A DNA stretch of 64,000 nucleotides from Planctomycetaceae bacterium (GTDB lineage Bacteria; Planctomycetota; Planctomycetia; Planctomycetales; Planctomycetaceae): positions 1 to 64,000 of the forward strand of contig JACCRE010000341.1 in the NCBI GenBank assembly GCA_013813775.1, given 5' to 3'. A program made the translations under genes and the position numbers. The notes beneath the pieces are model-generated. The model did no database searches and had not been told where the DNA came from. It saw only the letters and a program-made list of their open reading frames with translations. Positions 8,277 to 16,429 of this stretch are shown piece by piece (position 1 is the first letter of the stretch; each line of letters opens with the position of its first letter).

Positions 8277-9044
8277 ATGGCAGATAACGATCCTGATTTC
8301 GAGAGTTTCCCGGCAGTTCGCGAACTCAGCCGGCCGCAGCGGCGCGTTCTGGGCGTTCTGCTCGAAAAGGGCTTTACGACGCCCGAGCAATACCCGCTGA
8401 CGGTCAAGGCCTGCACGACCGGGTGCAATCAGAAGAACAATCGCGACCCGCTCTCGAACTACAGTGAAGATCAGGTCCGCGACGTGCTCGATGAATTGCA
8501 GCAGATGGGGCTGATCGCCGTCGTGCACACCGAATCGGGGCGAACCGAGCGCTATCGGCATTACATGCGCAAGCGGTTCGACTTCACCGAACCGCAACTC
8601 GCGATTCTGACGGAACTGTTTCTGCGCGGACGGCAAAGCCTGGGCGAGCTACGAGGCCGCGCCAGCCGCATGGTGCCCATCGAGAGTCTGGACGACCTGC
8701 GCCGCGAGTTGAGTGAATTGATCAAGGCGAACGCCGTGCAGTCGGATATGCCGCTCGACCGCCGGGGAGCCGAAGTCGATCATGCGTTCTATCCGCCGGG
8801 CGAAAAACGGCGGATGTCGCCCGAGCACATTTCGACGCAGTCGGAGGCCGAGGTCTTCGACACCCACATCGTGCCGGTCGGCATGCCCGCGCCCGTGGGT
8901 GATTCCGCGGGTGCCGTTCGTGATGAAGTCGAATCGCTGCGGACGGAACTTCAGTCGGTGCGGGCGGAACTTGCCGAGCTGCGCGACCAGATGTCGGAAA
9001 TGGATCGCACCGTCCGCGATCTCAAGCAACAACTTGGAGGCTGA
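8277..9044 (+). CDS. DUF480 (YceH-like) winged-helix protein
   Basis: The 255-residue protein opens with the DUF480 signature LSRPQRRVLGVLLEKGFTTP followed by YPLTVKACTTGCNQKNNRDP, as in E. coli YceH. A second winged-helix-like region covers about residues 95-180 (FTEPQLAILTELFLRG). The last 40 residues (LRTELQSVRAELAELRDQM) are a predicted coiled coil, common in this family. The molecular role of YceH is not established. The gene is divergent from the DUF1549 gene with a 219-base gap and begins at a clear ATG. Confidence 0.9.
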   Translation: MADNDPDFESFPAVRELSRPQRRVLGVLLEKGFTTPEQYPLTVKACTTGCNQKNNRDPLSNYSEDQVRDVLDELQQMGLIAVVHTESGRTERYRHYMRKRFDFTEPQLAILTELFLRGRQSLGELRGRASRMVPIESLDDLRRELSELIKANAVQSDMPLDRRGAEVDHAFYPPGEKRRMSPEHISTQSEAEVFDTHIVPVGMPAPVGDSAGAVRDEVESLRTELQSVRAELAELRDQMSEMDRTVRDLKQQLGG

Positions 9045-9153
9045 CGTTGAGTTGCGGCGGTCTCCCTGCGAAGCACGTCGGGAAAATGCCGGGCCGCCGA
9101 GAGCGACGACAGGTATAGGATGCAAAGGCGTTTTGATCGAAGAGACACCTCCG

Positions 9154-9951
9154 ATGTCCACTGCACCGCACGCGTCCCGAGTACCGCAACTGACGCCGTT
9201 GCGTGCCGTGTTCGCCGCTTGCGGCGTGACGCTCGGCTGGCTCTCCGCTGATCTCGCTTACGGCTTTCTCGTCGATCCGCATCGGCTGCGATTGTTGACG
9301 ACCTACCTGATGCCGCTGTTCGCTGCGGCGGTTCTGTTCAGCGTCTGGCGTCTCGCGCGAGCGGCGAGCGGTTCCGTGGGCCTCTTCGAACTCATCGCGG
9401 GAGCTCTGTTTCTCGCCGGCGCTGCGGCGATCGACCTGAGCGTGACGGTCCGGTCGGACCCGTTTCTGTCGCTCGAAGGCAACCCTTACATTCGCGTCTT
9501 GCTTGACATGACCGAGCATTCCTACGGCTTCGTTTATGCACTCGTCGCTCTCACGCAGATCCTCTTCGTCGGGACGTTCGTCGTATCGTGGTGGGCGTTT
9601 CTGCGGCACCGCTCGACGATCGTCAACTCGCTTGAAACCGCCCGTGCGAGCAGTTGGATGGGCTTTCTGAAAGCGGCGACCGGCGGCGGGCACCTCACGT
9701 ACCGTCAATGGCTGGTTCCATTGCGGACGAACGAGATCCCCGATCCTTACTTGAGCGTCTGGCCGGCGGCGCTGGCGGCTTGCTTCGGCACGAGCTTGTT
9801 TCGCTACTGGGCCGCCGCCGAATGGTTGCAAATCGTTCCTGCCGAGACGACGTTTCGATTCGCGGTGTTGTTCGTTGGCGTCTGCGGCACTCTCTTCGCC
9901 TACTATGGTTGGCTGGCCTGGCACTGGCGGACGCATCGAACGCGAGCGTGA
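9154..9951 (+). CDS. Polytopic membrane protein, unknown function
   Basis: From ATG 9154 the protein is 265 residues long with about six hydrophobic helices: roughly 13-34, 46-66, 75-98, 125-152, 198-216 and 229-250. Loops are short, with positive charges such as WRLARA and WHWRTHRTRA at helix ends. I see no transporter signature, nucleotide motif or metal site. It lies 109 bases after the DUF480 gene on the same strand, so co-transcription is possible. Function unknown. Confidence 0.75.
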   Translation: MSTAPHASRVPQLTPLRAVFAACGVTLGWLSADLAYGFLVDPHRLRLLTTYLMPLFAAAVLFSVWRLARAASGSVGLFELIAGALFLAGAAAIDLSVTVRSDPFLSLEGNPYIRVLLDMTEHSYGFVYALVALTQILFVGTFVVSWWAFLRHRSTIVNSLETARASSWMGFLKAATGGGHLTYRQWLVPLRTNEIPDPYLSVWPAALAACFGTSLFRYWAAAEWLQIVPAETTFRFAVLFVGVCGTLFAYYGWLAWHWRTHRTRA

Positions 9952-10066
9952 CACCACGTCGATATCGATGCGCGGCGGTCGCAATTCGCTTTATCGCCGC
10001 GTATTCTAGATTTGAGCAAGAGGCAAACGCTTGACCCCCGCCTTCGACCGACGGACCGCAACATCC

Positions 10067-12394
10067 ATGACGACTTTTCCTCTATCGCCGCATCGCGCCC
10101 GCATTGTCGTTGGGCTCCTCACATCCGTCCTGCTTGCCACCTCCCTCGCGAGTTGCAATTCCGCAACCACTGAGAAGGCTGGCACAGAGGCGTCGTCAAC
10201 GGAATCGGCTGCTGGCGAAACGGCATCGCAAACGCTCGAGCCTGAAACCGCCGACGAACAGGCAGATGCCTCTGTAAAGAGTGCCGGCGACGACGCACAG
10301 AGTTCACCGCCGGCGGAAAGCATTGCGAACGCGGAGGACGCGAAGAAAGACGTGCCGCCGGGAACCGACCCGCTGTTGCAGGGAGCGCCTCGAAGAACCA
10401 CGGAGGGCTGGTGGCGCATGGTTCTATCGGTCGGAGGTGGTGAGGATTACCCGAACGACTACTCGGCGGGCTTCATCAAGATCGGCAAGACCGGCGACGG
10501 GAAGTATCAGGTCGAAGAAGTTCGCACGAACGACATCGTCAACCCGGCGAAGGCCGTTCGTAGCGAGGCGACCGACAAGACCGTTCGCATCTTCTTCGAA
10601 CACGAAGAGAACAAGTTCGACTACGCAGGCACGCTGGACGAGGGCATCATCCGCGGAACTCTACAGTTCTCCAATCCGCGACAGAACCTCGTGCGGCTTA
10701 CGCCGGTCACGCCCCAGGTCGCCGCGAGCGACAAAGAACTCGAGCGAAGGCAGCTCGGCACGACCTTCGGCAGCGAAGAGATCGTCGAGACGCTACAAAG
10801 CGACGACCGGGTCGAGCAACTCAATGAGATCGCGAAAACGTGGCGCAAAAGCCCGGTGCTCTTCACCGCCTACGACCTGCTGCTCCAGAACTCGACGCAG
10901 TTCGAGCTGGACCGCCCGACGATCGAGCGCCTTGCGAATGACTTCGAAGCGGCGGCGCAGGTCTGGGGTGATCGCGCCGTTCAGGCCGCTCGGCTCAACA
11001 CCGCTGTCGATCTTCTGTTGTCGGCGACGGAGACCGATCTCGCCGAAGAGAAGCTGGCGTTGGCACGCAAAGACGCGCCGGAACTCGTCGAGTCGTGGGA
11101 AGAACTGCTCGGGATCGTCCGCGAGCGCGGCTTGGCCGAGAAGGCGAAACGCGAGCGCGTCGCCGCCGTCGAGAACGCCGTTGAACAGATCAAGAGCGGC
11201 GAAGTCGGGCCGGGAATCGCGACGCTGCGGCAACTTCATGCCGAGAAGCCGGCGGACCCGGTCGCCACTTACCGTCTGGCGAAGGCGATTCAGGAGCACG
11301 GTTCGAAGGATGAAGCGCTGGATTTGTTCGCTCGGCTCGCGGTGCTTCCGCAAACGGAACTCGAATTGGGCGAAGTGGCCGCCGAGGGCGACTACGCTCC
11401 TCCGAGAGTCGTCGCTGCCAGGCTGTATGAAGAGGTGAACGGAAATCGTGACGGATTCAGCGATTTCCTCAAGACCGTCTACCGCGATTCGATTACGTCG
11501 TTCCTTACGATCGAGGATCGGAATCGACAACCAACAGGAAGCGGTCGCGCGTCACTCGTCGAGCTGTTCACCGGTTCGACCTGCCCGCCCTGCGTCGCCG
11601 CCGACGTCGCGACGGAAGCGGTGGAGGCCTCCTTCCCTTCGTCCGATGCGGTGGTGCTGCGGTATCACGTCCACATCCCGGGGCCCGATCCGCTGGCGAA
11701 CTCCGATAGCCTCGCGCGGATGGACTATTACGGCGCGGAGGTCGGCGGCACCCCGACCGTGCTCATCGATGGCGAGAAGGTTCCCTACAACATCGGCGGC
11801 GCCTACAGCGGCTCACCGGAAATCTATGCGGAACTCGCGAACTCGCTTGTCGAAGTCGCTGCGAAGCCGCCGCAAGGTTCGATCGAGTTGACGGCGAACC
11901 TCAACGGTGAAAACCTTGGAATCACGGCCAATGCGTCGGCACCCGAAAAGCCAGCCGATTCGGTTCGACTTCGCATCGCCATCGCCGAAAGCCACATCGA
12001 CTACGCCGCCCGCAACGGCATCAAGCAGCACGAAATGGTCGTTCGCGAAATGCCCGGCGGGGCGGCCGGCATCGCGGCCGTAGACGGCACCTTCAGCTTT
12101 GAGCAAGAGATACCGCTGATCGAGCTGCGCGATCGGCTGAATAGCTATCTGACGTCGGCGGAAGGGCCGCTTCGAACGTCGTTCGGCGATCGGCCACTCG
12201 ATCTCCGCAAACTCACGGTGGTCGCGTTCCTGCAGGATGACACGACTCGCGAGATCCTGCAGACGACCATCGTTCCGATTGAGCAGGACGTCGAACTGCC
12301 GCCGCTCGAAGAGGCTGAAGCGACGACCGAAGCGGAAGCCGCGGAGGCTTCCTCGGAGCGACCGCCCGGACCGGCGCTCACGCCGCAGGAATGA
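10067..12394 (+). CDS. Lipoprotein with a CPPC thioredoxin-like region
   Basis: From ATG 10067 the protein is 775 residues with a lipoprotein signal peptide ending LATSLASC, so it should be lipid-anchored in the envelope. A TTG at 10031 is an alternative start. After a Ser/Thr/Glu-rich linker comes a region about 100-200 that looks beta-rich (EGWWRMVLSVGGGEDYPNDY), a helical TPR-like middle (about 210-470), and a thioredoxin-like segment LVELFTGSTCPPCVAAD with a CPPC redox pair. The later GGTPTVLIDG supplies the conserved cis-Pro. The C-terminal 150 residues are beta-rich and end in an acidic, alanine-rich tail. It resembles Omp28-like thioredoxin-fold proteins. A thiol-disulfide role in the envelope is plausible but unproven. 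Confidence 0.82.
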   Translation: MTTFPLSPHRARIVVGLLTSVLLATSLASCNSATTEKAGTEASSTESAAGETASQTLEPETADEQADASVKSAGDDAQSSPPAESIANAEDAKKDVPPGTDPLLQGAPRRTTEGWWRMVLSVGGGEDYPNDYSAGFIKIGKTGDGKYQVEEVRTNDIVNPAKAVRSEATDKTVRIFFEHEENKFDYAGTLDEGIIRGTLQFSNPRQNLVRLTPVTPQVAASDKELERRQLGTTFGSEEIVETLQSDDRVEQLNEIAKTWRKSPVLFTAYDLLLQNSTQFELDRPTIERLANDFEAAAQVWGDRAVQAARLNTAVDLLLSATETDLAEEKLALARKDAPELVESWEELLGIVRERGLAEKAKRERVAAVENAVEQIKSGEVGPGIATLRQLHAEKPADPVATYRLAKAIQEHGSKDEALDLFARLAVLPQTELELGEVAAEGDYAPPRVVAARLYEEVNGNRDGFSDFLKTVYRDSITSFLTIEDRNRQPTGSGRASLVELFTGSTCPPCVAADVATEAVEASFPSSDAVVLRYHVHIPGPDPLANSDSLARMDYYGAEVGGTPTVLIDGEKVPYNIGGAYSGSPEIYAELANSLVEVAAKPPQGSIELTANLNGENLGITANASAPEKPADSVRLRIAIAESHIDYAARNGIKQHEMVVREMPGGAAGIAAVDGTFSFEQEIPLIELRDRLNSYLTSAEGPLRTSFGDRPLDLRKLTVVAFLQDDTTREILQTTIVPIEQDVELPPLEEAEATTEAEAAEASSERPPGPALTPQE

Positions 12395-12401
12395 GTTCAG
12401 A

Positions 12402-12463
12402 TGTGCCACCGGCCCTGCCAGTGCAACTAAAGGGACCGCGGCACTGGCAGAGCCAGTGGCACA
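12402..12463. terminator. Inverted repeat between convergent genes
   Basis: TGTGCCACcGGCcCTGCCAG at 12402-12421 with TGC after it is matched by its reverse complement at 12441-12463, 21 of 23 positions by hand. The arms are 16 bases apart. It sits between two converging genes, so it may terminate both transcripts. There is no clear T run. The same core (CACTGGCAGAGCCAGTG) looks like a dispersed repeat. Confidence 0.6.
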
Positions 12464-12492
12464 GATCTCGGCCAAACCCTGAAGTCGTTGTG

Positions 12493-13674
12493 TCACGGCG
12501 ATTTCAGCCGCAAATCGGCGAGCAGCCGTCGCGTCGCTCTTAGCTCTTGTGCGATGCCATCGATGATCGATGGGCGGTCGCCGCCGGGCAGAACGGCCCA
12601 GGTGTAGGTCTCGACTTCGAGATGCGGGGCGTAGTCGAGTCCTTCGATCGCCGCGAGAGCGACCTCGAGTTGCGGGCGGGTCGTGAACAACGGTCCGATC
12701 CGCGTCTCGTTGACCGGCACATGAAAATGCACGCGCCACGCCTCCGCGTCGAGAAACGCCTCTGGCGGATCGAGGCACGTCTCCCGCGTGAGGTCGGGGA
12801 TCGACACGATTTGCCCCGCCGCGTTTCGTGCGAACGTCTGGTGCAAGTACCGCGGCTCGACGTACTCGGCGAGGGCGTTTCGGCCTTCGACGTTGTCGCG
12901 CGGGTTAGCAAGTTCGATCGCGCAACTGATCTGCACCTTGTTGATGCGAACATCGGCGGCTCGCAGGGCCGCGATCGACGTGGCGGCATCTTCAAACTCG
13001 ACGGCTTGGTGGCAGACGTCGTAGCAGAGGCCGATGTGCTGATCGACGATGTCGCGAGCGCCGGTGTCTTCCGCACGGTCGCGCAGCCGCTCAAAGAACG
13101 CGACCGCTTCGTCCGTCGTTTGGAGATGGCAGAAGGGTTCCGGCTCGATCGCCAAACGGACAATGCGTCCGGTTTCGGAGTGCAGCTCATCGAGACGCCG
13201 CGCCGCATCGATCAATGCGGCGATGCAGGCCTCAAAGTAAGAATGGGGCTTCTTCGCGGCTGCGAAACCGAGCGGCAGCGTAGAGACGCTGCCTTCTCGT
13301 CCGTCCGGCATCAATTCAGCGAGAATGCCGCAACAGCGCAGCGTGTAGTCCAGCCTCTGCGGCGACGACCAGTCGGGCAGGTAGACGCCTTCTTTCACTC
13401 TTTCGCTGTGGAAGTCACCGAACGGGAAGGCGTTCAGCGTGTGACACGAGAGCCGATGCGACTCCAGCTTGTCGCGCAGTCGCGAAACGGCATCCGGCGT
13501 TGTTTCAATCTCGCCGCTGACCGGATCGGCGAACCACAAGCCGATCGACAGCGGCCCGTCGAAGGCGGTCGCGATCGATGCTGCAAACGTATCGATGCCG
13601 CTCTCGACTTCAGCGAGAGTTCGTCCGGGGTGGACGTTGGTGCAATAGCAGAGCGGCAGCGTACTAAGCGTCAT
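12493..13674 (-). CDS. eboE: EboE-like TIM-barrel protein (metabolite traffic)
   Basis: The 393-residue protein begins with LSTLPLCYCTNVHPGRTLAEV, the characteristic opening of EboE proteins, which are xylose-isomerase-like TIM barrels. Other family-like blocks are SCHTLNAFPFGDFH, LAIEPEPFCHLQTTDE and GLCYDVCHQAVEFED, whose Glu, Asp and His residues sit where sugar-phosphate isomerases bind metal. In other bacteria eboE sits in an eboABCDEF cluster linked to export of polyprenylated metabolite precursors. No other ebo gene is present in this window. I chose ATG 13674 because family similarity begins there and an AGG lies just upstream. The assignment is from recalled motifs; exact substrate unknown. 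Confidence 0.82.
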   Translation of the reverse strand: MTLSTLPLCYCTNVHPGRTLAEVESGIDTFAASIATAFDGPLSIGLWFADPVSGEIETTPDAVSRLRDKLESHRLSCHTLNAFPFGDFHSERVKEGVYLPDWSSPQRLDYTLRCCGILAELMPDGREGSVSTLPLGFAAAKKPHSYFEACIAALIDAARRLDELHSETGRIVRLAIEPEPFCHLQTTDEAVAFFERLRDRAEDTGARDIVDQHIGLCYDVCHQAVEFEDAATSIAALRAADVRINKVQISCAIELANPRDNVEGRNALAEYVEPRYLHQTFARNAAGQIVSIPDLTRETCLDPPEAFLDAEAWRVHFHVPVNETRIGPLFTTRPQLEVALAAIEGLDYAPHLEVETYTWAVLPGGDRPSIIDGIAQELRATRRLLADLRLKSP

Positions 13675-13901
13675 CGAACCTGCGTCTCGCCGGACAATTG
13701 GAAACCGAAGCCACGACCGGAGGGTAAGCCCCGTCGAGGAACTGTATCCGCGGACCACGCTGTTCCCAACCGAAGCCGACGGCGTGTGGGGCGAGGCTGG
13801 CGACGATGCCGCCTCCTTCGGCTATCATATCCAGTTGCCGGGGCGACCGTTTGCGGAACTCGGCAGAGGGAGCGGGGTTGATACCCATAGGAAAGACCGC
13901 C

Positions 13902-14546
13902 GTGTCCGGAGAGCTTTTGGCAGACCCACCGCCTTCGACGGCCGGGACGCCCGACGGCGGATCGTACCTCCGCGACCCGGACGTGCAACTGATGTTGCGC
14001 GTTCGGGAAGGCGACGAATCGGCCTTCCCCCGGCTGGTTGAAGCGTATCAGGATCGGCTGGTTGGATTGTTGACGCATCTGGTGGGCGAGCGAGACGCCG
14101 CGGAGGATCTGGCTCAGGAAGTGTTTCTCAGGGTGTATCGTGCGCGGAACGGGTATGTTCCGTCGGCGAAGTTTTCGACATGGCTGTTCCGCATCGCCCA
14201 GAACCTCGCCAGCAATTCCCGCCGAGGCCGCAGGCGGCGGCGCGAAGTCTCGTTCGCCTCGTCGAGCGAAGTCAGCGACAGCCGTCCCAACGAAGCCTTG
14301 CTCGCCGAAAAATCAGCCTTCATTCCCAATCGACAAATCGCGAAGCGCGAGTTGCAGGCCGTCGTTCGCGACGCCCTCGAAGACCTCGGTGAAAGACAGA
14401 AGCTCGCAGTCCTGTTGCACAAGTTCGAAGGCATGAGCTACGCCGACATCGCCGAGACGATGGAAATGACTCCCCAGGCGGTCAAATCACTCCTCTCCCG
14501 GGCCCGCGAGAACCTGAGAACGAAACTTGAGGTGTATGTGAAGTGA
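13902..14546 (+). CDS. ECF-type RNA polymerase sigma factor
   Basis: The 214-residue protein has sigma region 2 (VREGDESAFPRLVEAY, then AAEDLAQEVFLRVYRA and FSTWLFRIAQNLA) and region 4 with a helix-turn-helix (MSYADIAETMEMTPQAVKSL). I start at GTG 13902 because GGAAAG lies 6 bases upstream; earlier in-frame ATGs overlap the divergent eboE region. The linker between the regions is basic (RRGRRRRREVSF). The next gene looks like its anti-sigma factor, so it is probably held inactive at the membrane until a signal arrives. The signal is unknown. Confidence 0.93.
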   Translation: MSGELLADPPPSTAGTPDGGSYLRDPDVQLMLRVREGDESAFPRLVEAYQDRLVGLLTHLVGERDAAEDLAQEVFLRVYRARNGYVPSAKFSTWLFRIAQNLASNSRRGRRRRREVSFASSSEVSDSRPNEALLAEKSAFIPNRQIAKRELQAVVRDALEDLGERQKLAVLLHKFEGMSYADIAETMEMTPQAVKSLLSRARENLRTKLEVYVK

Positions 14547-14622
14547 GGACGGAAGAAGACGGAAGATAGAATTGAACCAGCGACTTCACTGAGCCCCGAT
14601 CGCTCAACCCCGATTCGTTCTC

Positions 14623-15114
14623 GTGTCCCGCATTCCGCGTCTGAGCGCCGAGCAGCGTGCCGACCTCGTGGCCTATCTCGACGGCGAGTTGGGCGATGAG
14701 GAAGCGCGCGCGATCGAGCACACGCTGTCGGGGAGCGAAGTCGCCCGGCATGAAGTCGAGATGCTCGGCCGCACGTGGGACCTGCTCGACACGCTGCCGA
14801 TCGCCAGCGCGTCCACCGAATTCACGGCAAAAACGCTGGCTTCGGTCAAGGTCGAAACGGCTCCTGCGAACTTCGACTGGCAGCCTTACGCACGCCGCGG
14901 CTTAATCGGGCTGGGTTGGGTCAGTGGCTTGGCGGCCGCGGGCCTGATCGGATTCGCGGCCGGCCACCGATGGATTCCTCAAGCCGATGATGTTTACGTT
15001 CGGGACTTACCGATGCTCGAGCGACTCGACGCTTACCGCGATGTCGGTTCGGTCGAAGTTCTCAGGGAATTGGACGCTCAGAATTTGCCTCTGCGCCGGG
15101 GAGACCTCCGGTGA
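14623..15114 (+). CDS. Membrane-bound anti-sigma factor-like protein
   Basis: From GTG 14623 the protein is 163 residues. The first 40 residues (LSAEQRADLVAYLDGELGDE) match the usual N-terminal sigma-binding helix of anti-sigma factors. One transmembrane segment lies at about 91-110 (GLIGLGWVSGLAAAGLIG), and the remaining 50 residues would be outside the cytoplasm. It lacks the HxxxCxxC zinc motif of ZAS-type anti-sigmas. It follows the ECF sigma gene by 76 bases, and its TGA overlaps the GTG of the next gene (GTGA). Role as the sigma partner is inferred from order and topology. Confidence 0.8.
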   Translation: MSRIPRLSAEQRADLVAYLDGELGDEEARAIEHTLSGSEVARHEVEMLGRTWDLLDTLPIASASTEFTAKTLASVKVETAPANFDWQPYARRGLIGLGWVSGLAAAGLIGFAAGHRWIPQADDVYVRDLPMLERLDAYRDVGSVEVLRELDAQNLPLRRGDLR

Positions 15115-16262
15115 CAAACCCGGTGCGAATCGCCATCGCCGGAACCGCGGCGCTCGCCGTCGCCCTCGTCGCGTGGTCAGTGGGCGGCGAGCGAGACGAC
15201 GACGCCTCTCGCCGCCGACAAATCGCCGACAAGACCGAGGCCGAGCGCGAGCTGCTCCGTCGGCGTTATGAGGCGTTCCAGAAGCTGCCGGCGGCCGAGC
15301 GGACCGCGATTCGCAACCTGCACGTGGCGACCGAACGAGACAAGGATCTCGCGACGACGCTCGCCGACTACGGGTCGTTTGTCTCGCGACTTGAGCCGTG
15401 GGATCAGCACGAGCTGCGGCAGATTCAGGATCCCGCTCAACGAGTCGCGCGCGTTCGTAAGCTCCTCGACGAGCACTCACCGCCCGATCGCCCCGGTCGG
15501 CCGTCGTGGTTGTCGGGACGGGGTTCCGATCGTTTCACGATTCCGCAGCGTCATTTCGACGAGGCGATGACCATCGTCGCCGATCAATTGACCTTGTCAA
15601 AGAAAGAACAAGAGGAGCTCGACGGGTTGGCAATGCACAAGCGGCACCTCCGTGTCGCAGAGCGCGCCGCCGAACGCTTCCGGCGGCAGCCGACCTGGCT
15701 CGAGAAGGCGGAGTATGAGCGAATCGTGAGATTGATGCCGGACGACGGCTTCCGTGCGATGCTGCTGAACGAGAAGACGCCCGCCGAGTTCAGCCGCCGC
15801 GCGTTCGCTAATGTTCTGATGAAGAGTCTGATGGTGGAGTGGCAGGCACAGATTCCTCAGGTGGTTCCTCAAGACGAGATCCGACGGGTTCTCGACGACA
15901 TGAGCGAGAAAGACCAGTCGGAGATGTCGCGCCGAGATCCGGAGCGGCTGATTCGCAAAGTCATGGAAATTCTCGCTCTGCGCGACGACGAGGTCGGCCG
16001 CTTCGCGAAGGATTTTGACAAGGTCACCCAATTACGCGATGAGTTCGATCCATTCCGCGGACGTCGCGGCGGGCCGGATCGGGGACGGGGTGGTCCGGGC
16101 GATCGTGGCGGTCCTCCTGCTGATCGTTTCCGCGGTCCGAATCCCGGCGACGACCGCCGTTTTGACGGAGAGCGCGGACGACCGGGCCCAGGCGACTTTC
16201 GGGGTCCGGACCGTGGTCGCGGCGGGCCACCCGACGAACCGCCGCCCCCGCGCCGCGACTGA
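15111..16262 (+). CDS. Secreted or membrane-anchored protein with Arg/Gly/Asp-rich tail
   Basis: The 383-residue protein starts at a GTG that overlaps the anti-sigma stop, so it is part of the sigma operon. Residues 1-25 (VRIAIAGTAALAVALVAWSVGG) form a signal anchor. The body, to about residue 310, is charged and alpha-helical with repeated LRRRYEAFQKLP-like segments. The tail (about 315-383) is dominated by RGGPDRGRGGPGDRGG-type sequence, which resembles an RGG box but is probably disordered and extracytoplasmic. No catalytic motif was seen. In planctomycetes such genes often sit behind ECF/anti-sigma pairs; function unknown. Confidence 0.72.
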   Translation: MTNPVRIAIAGTAALAVALVAWSVGGERDDDASRRRQIADKTEAERELLRRRYEAFQKLPAAERTAIRNLHVATERDKDLATTLADYGSFVSRLEPWDQHELRQIQDPAQRVARVRKLLDEHSPPDRPGRPSWLSGRGSDRFTIPQRHFDEAMTIVADQLTLSKKEQEELDGLAMHKRHLRVAERAAERFRRQPTWLEKAEYERIVRLMPDDGFRAMLLNEKTPAEFSRRAFANVLMKSLMVEWQAQIPQVVPQDEIRRVLDDMSEKDQSEMSRRDPERLIRKVMEILALRDDEVGRFAKDFDKVTQLRDEFDPFRGRRGGPDRGRGGPGDRGGPPADRFRGPNPGDDRRFDGERGRPGPGDFRGPDRGRGGPPDEPPPPRRD

Positions 16263-16275
16263 TCTTGGTCCGATA

Positions 16276-16295
16276 CAGAGCCGCGCCCGGCTCTG
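16276..16295. terminator. Hairpin after the sigma operon
   Basis: CAGAGCCG-CGCC-CGGCTCTG is a perfect 8-bp stem with a 4-base loop, 13 bases after the stop of the Arg/Gly-tailed protein. There is no T run, so termination is only possible. The AGAGCC end resembles the larger palindromes at 41324 and 42838. Confidence 0.5.
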
Positions 16296-16429
16296 AACCA
16301 TGGGCACGCGAACCGTCACCGCGCTTGGCGTCGCTGCGGCGGCGGCGTTAGGATGTTTCGCAGGCTGCGGCGGATCGCGGCCGACAGGGACGTTTCGTCT
16401 TCATCCACACGGAAGGTCGAGGGAACGAC

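Noticed and set aside
12547-13881. 444-residue open frame antisense to eboE
   Set aside because: The antisense frame is Arg/Gly/Asp-rich without a domain, typical of a shadow in high-G+C DNA; the eboE frame has strong family motifs.
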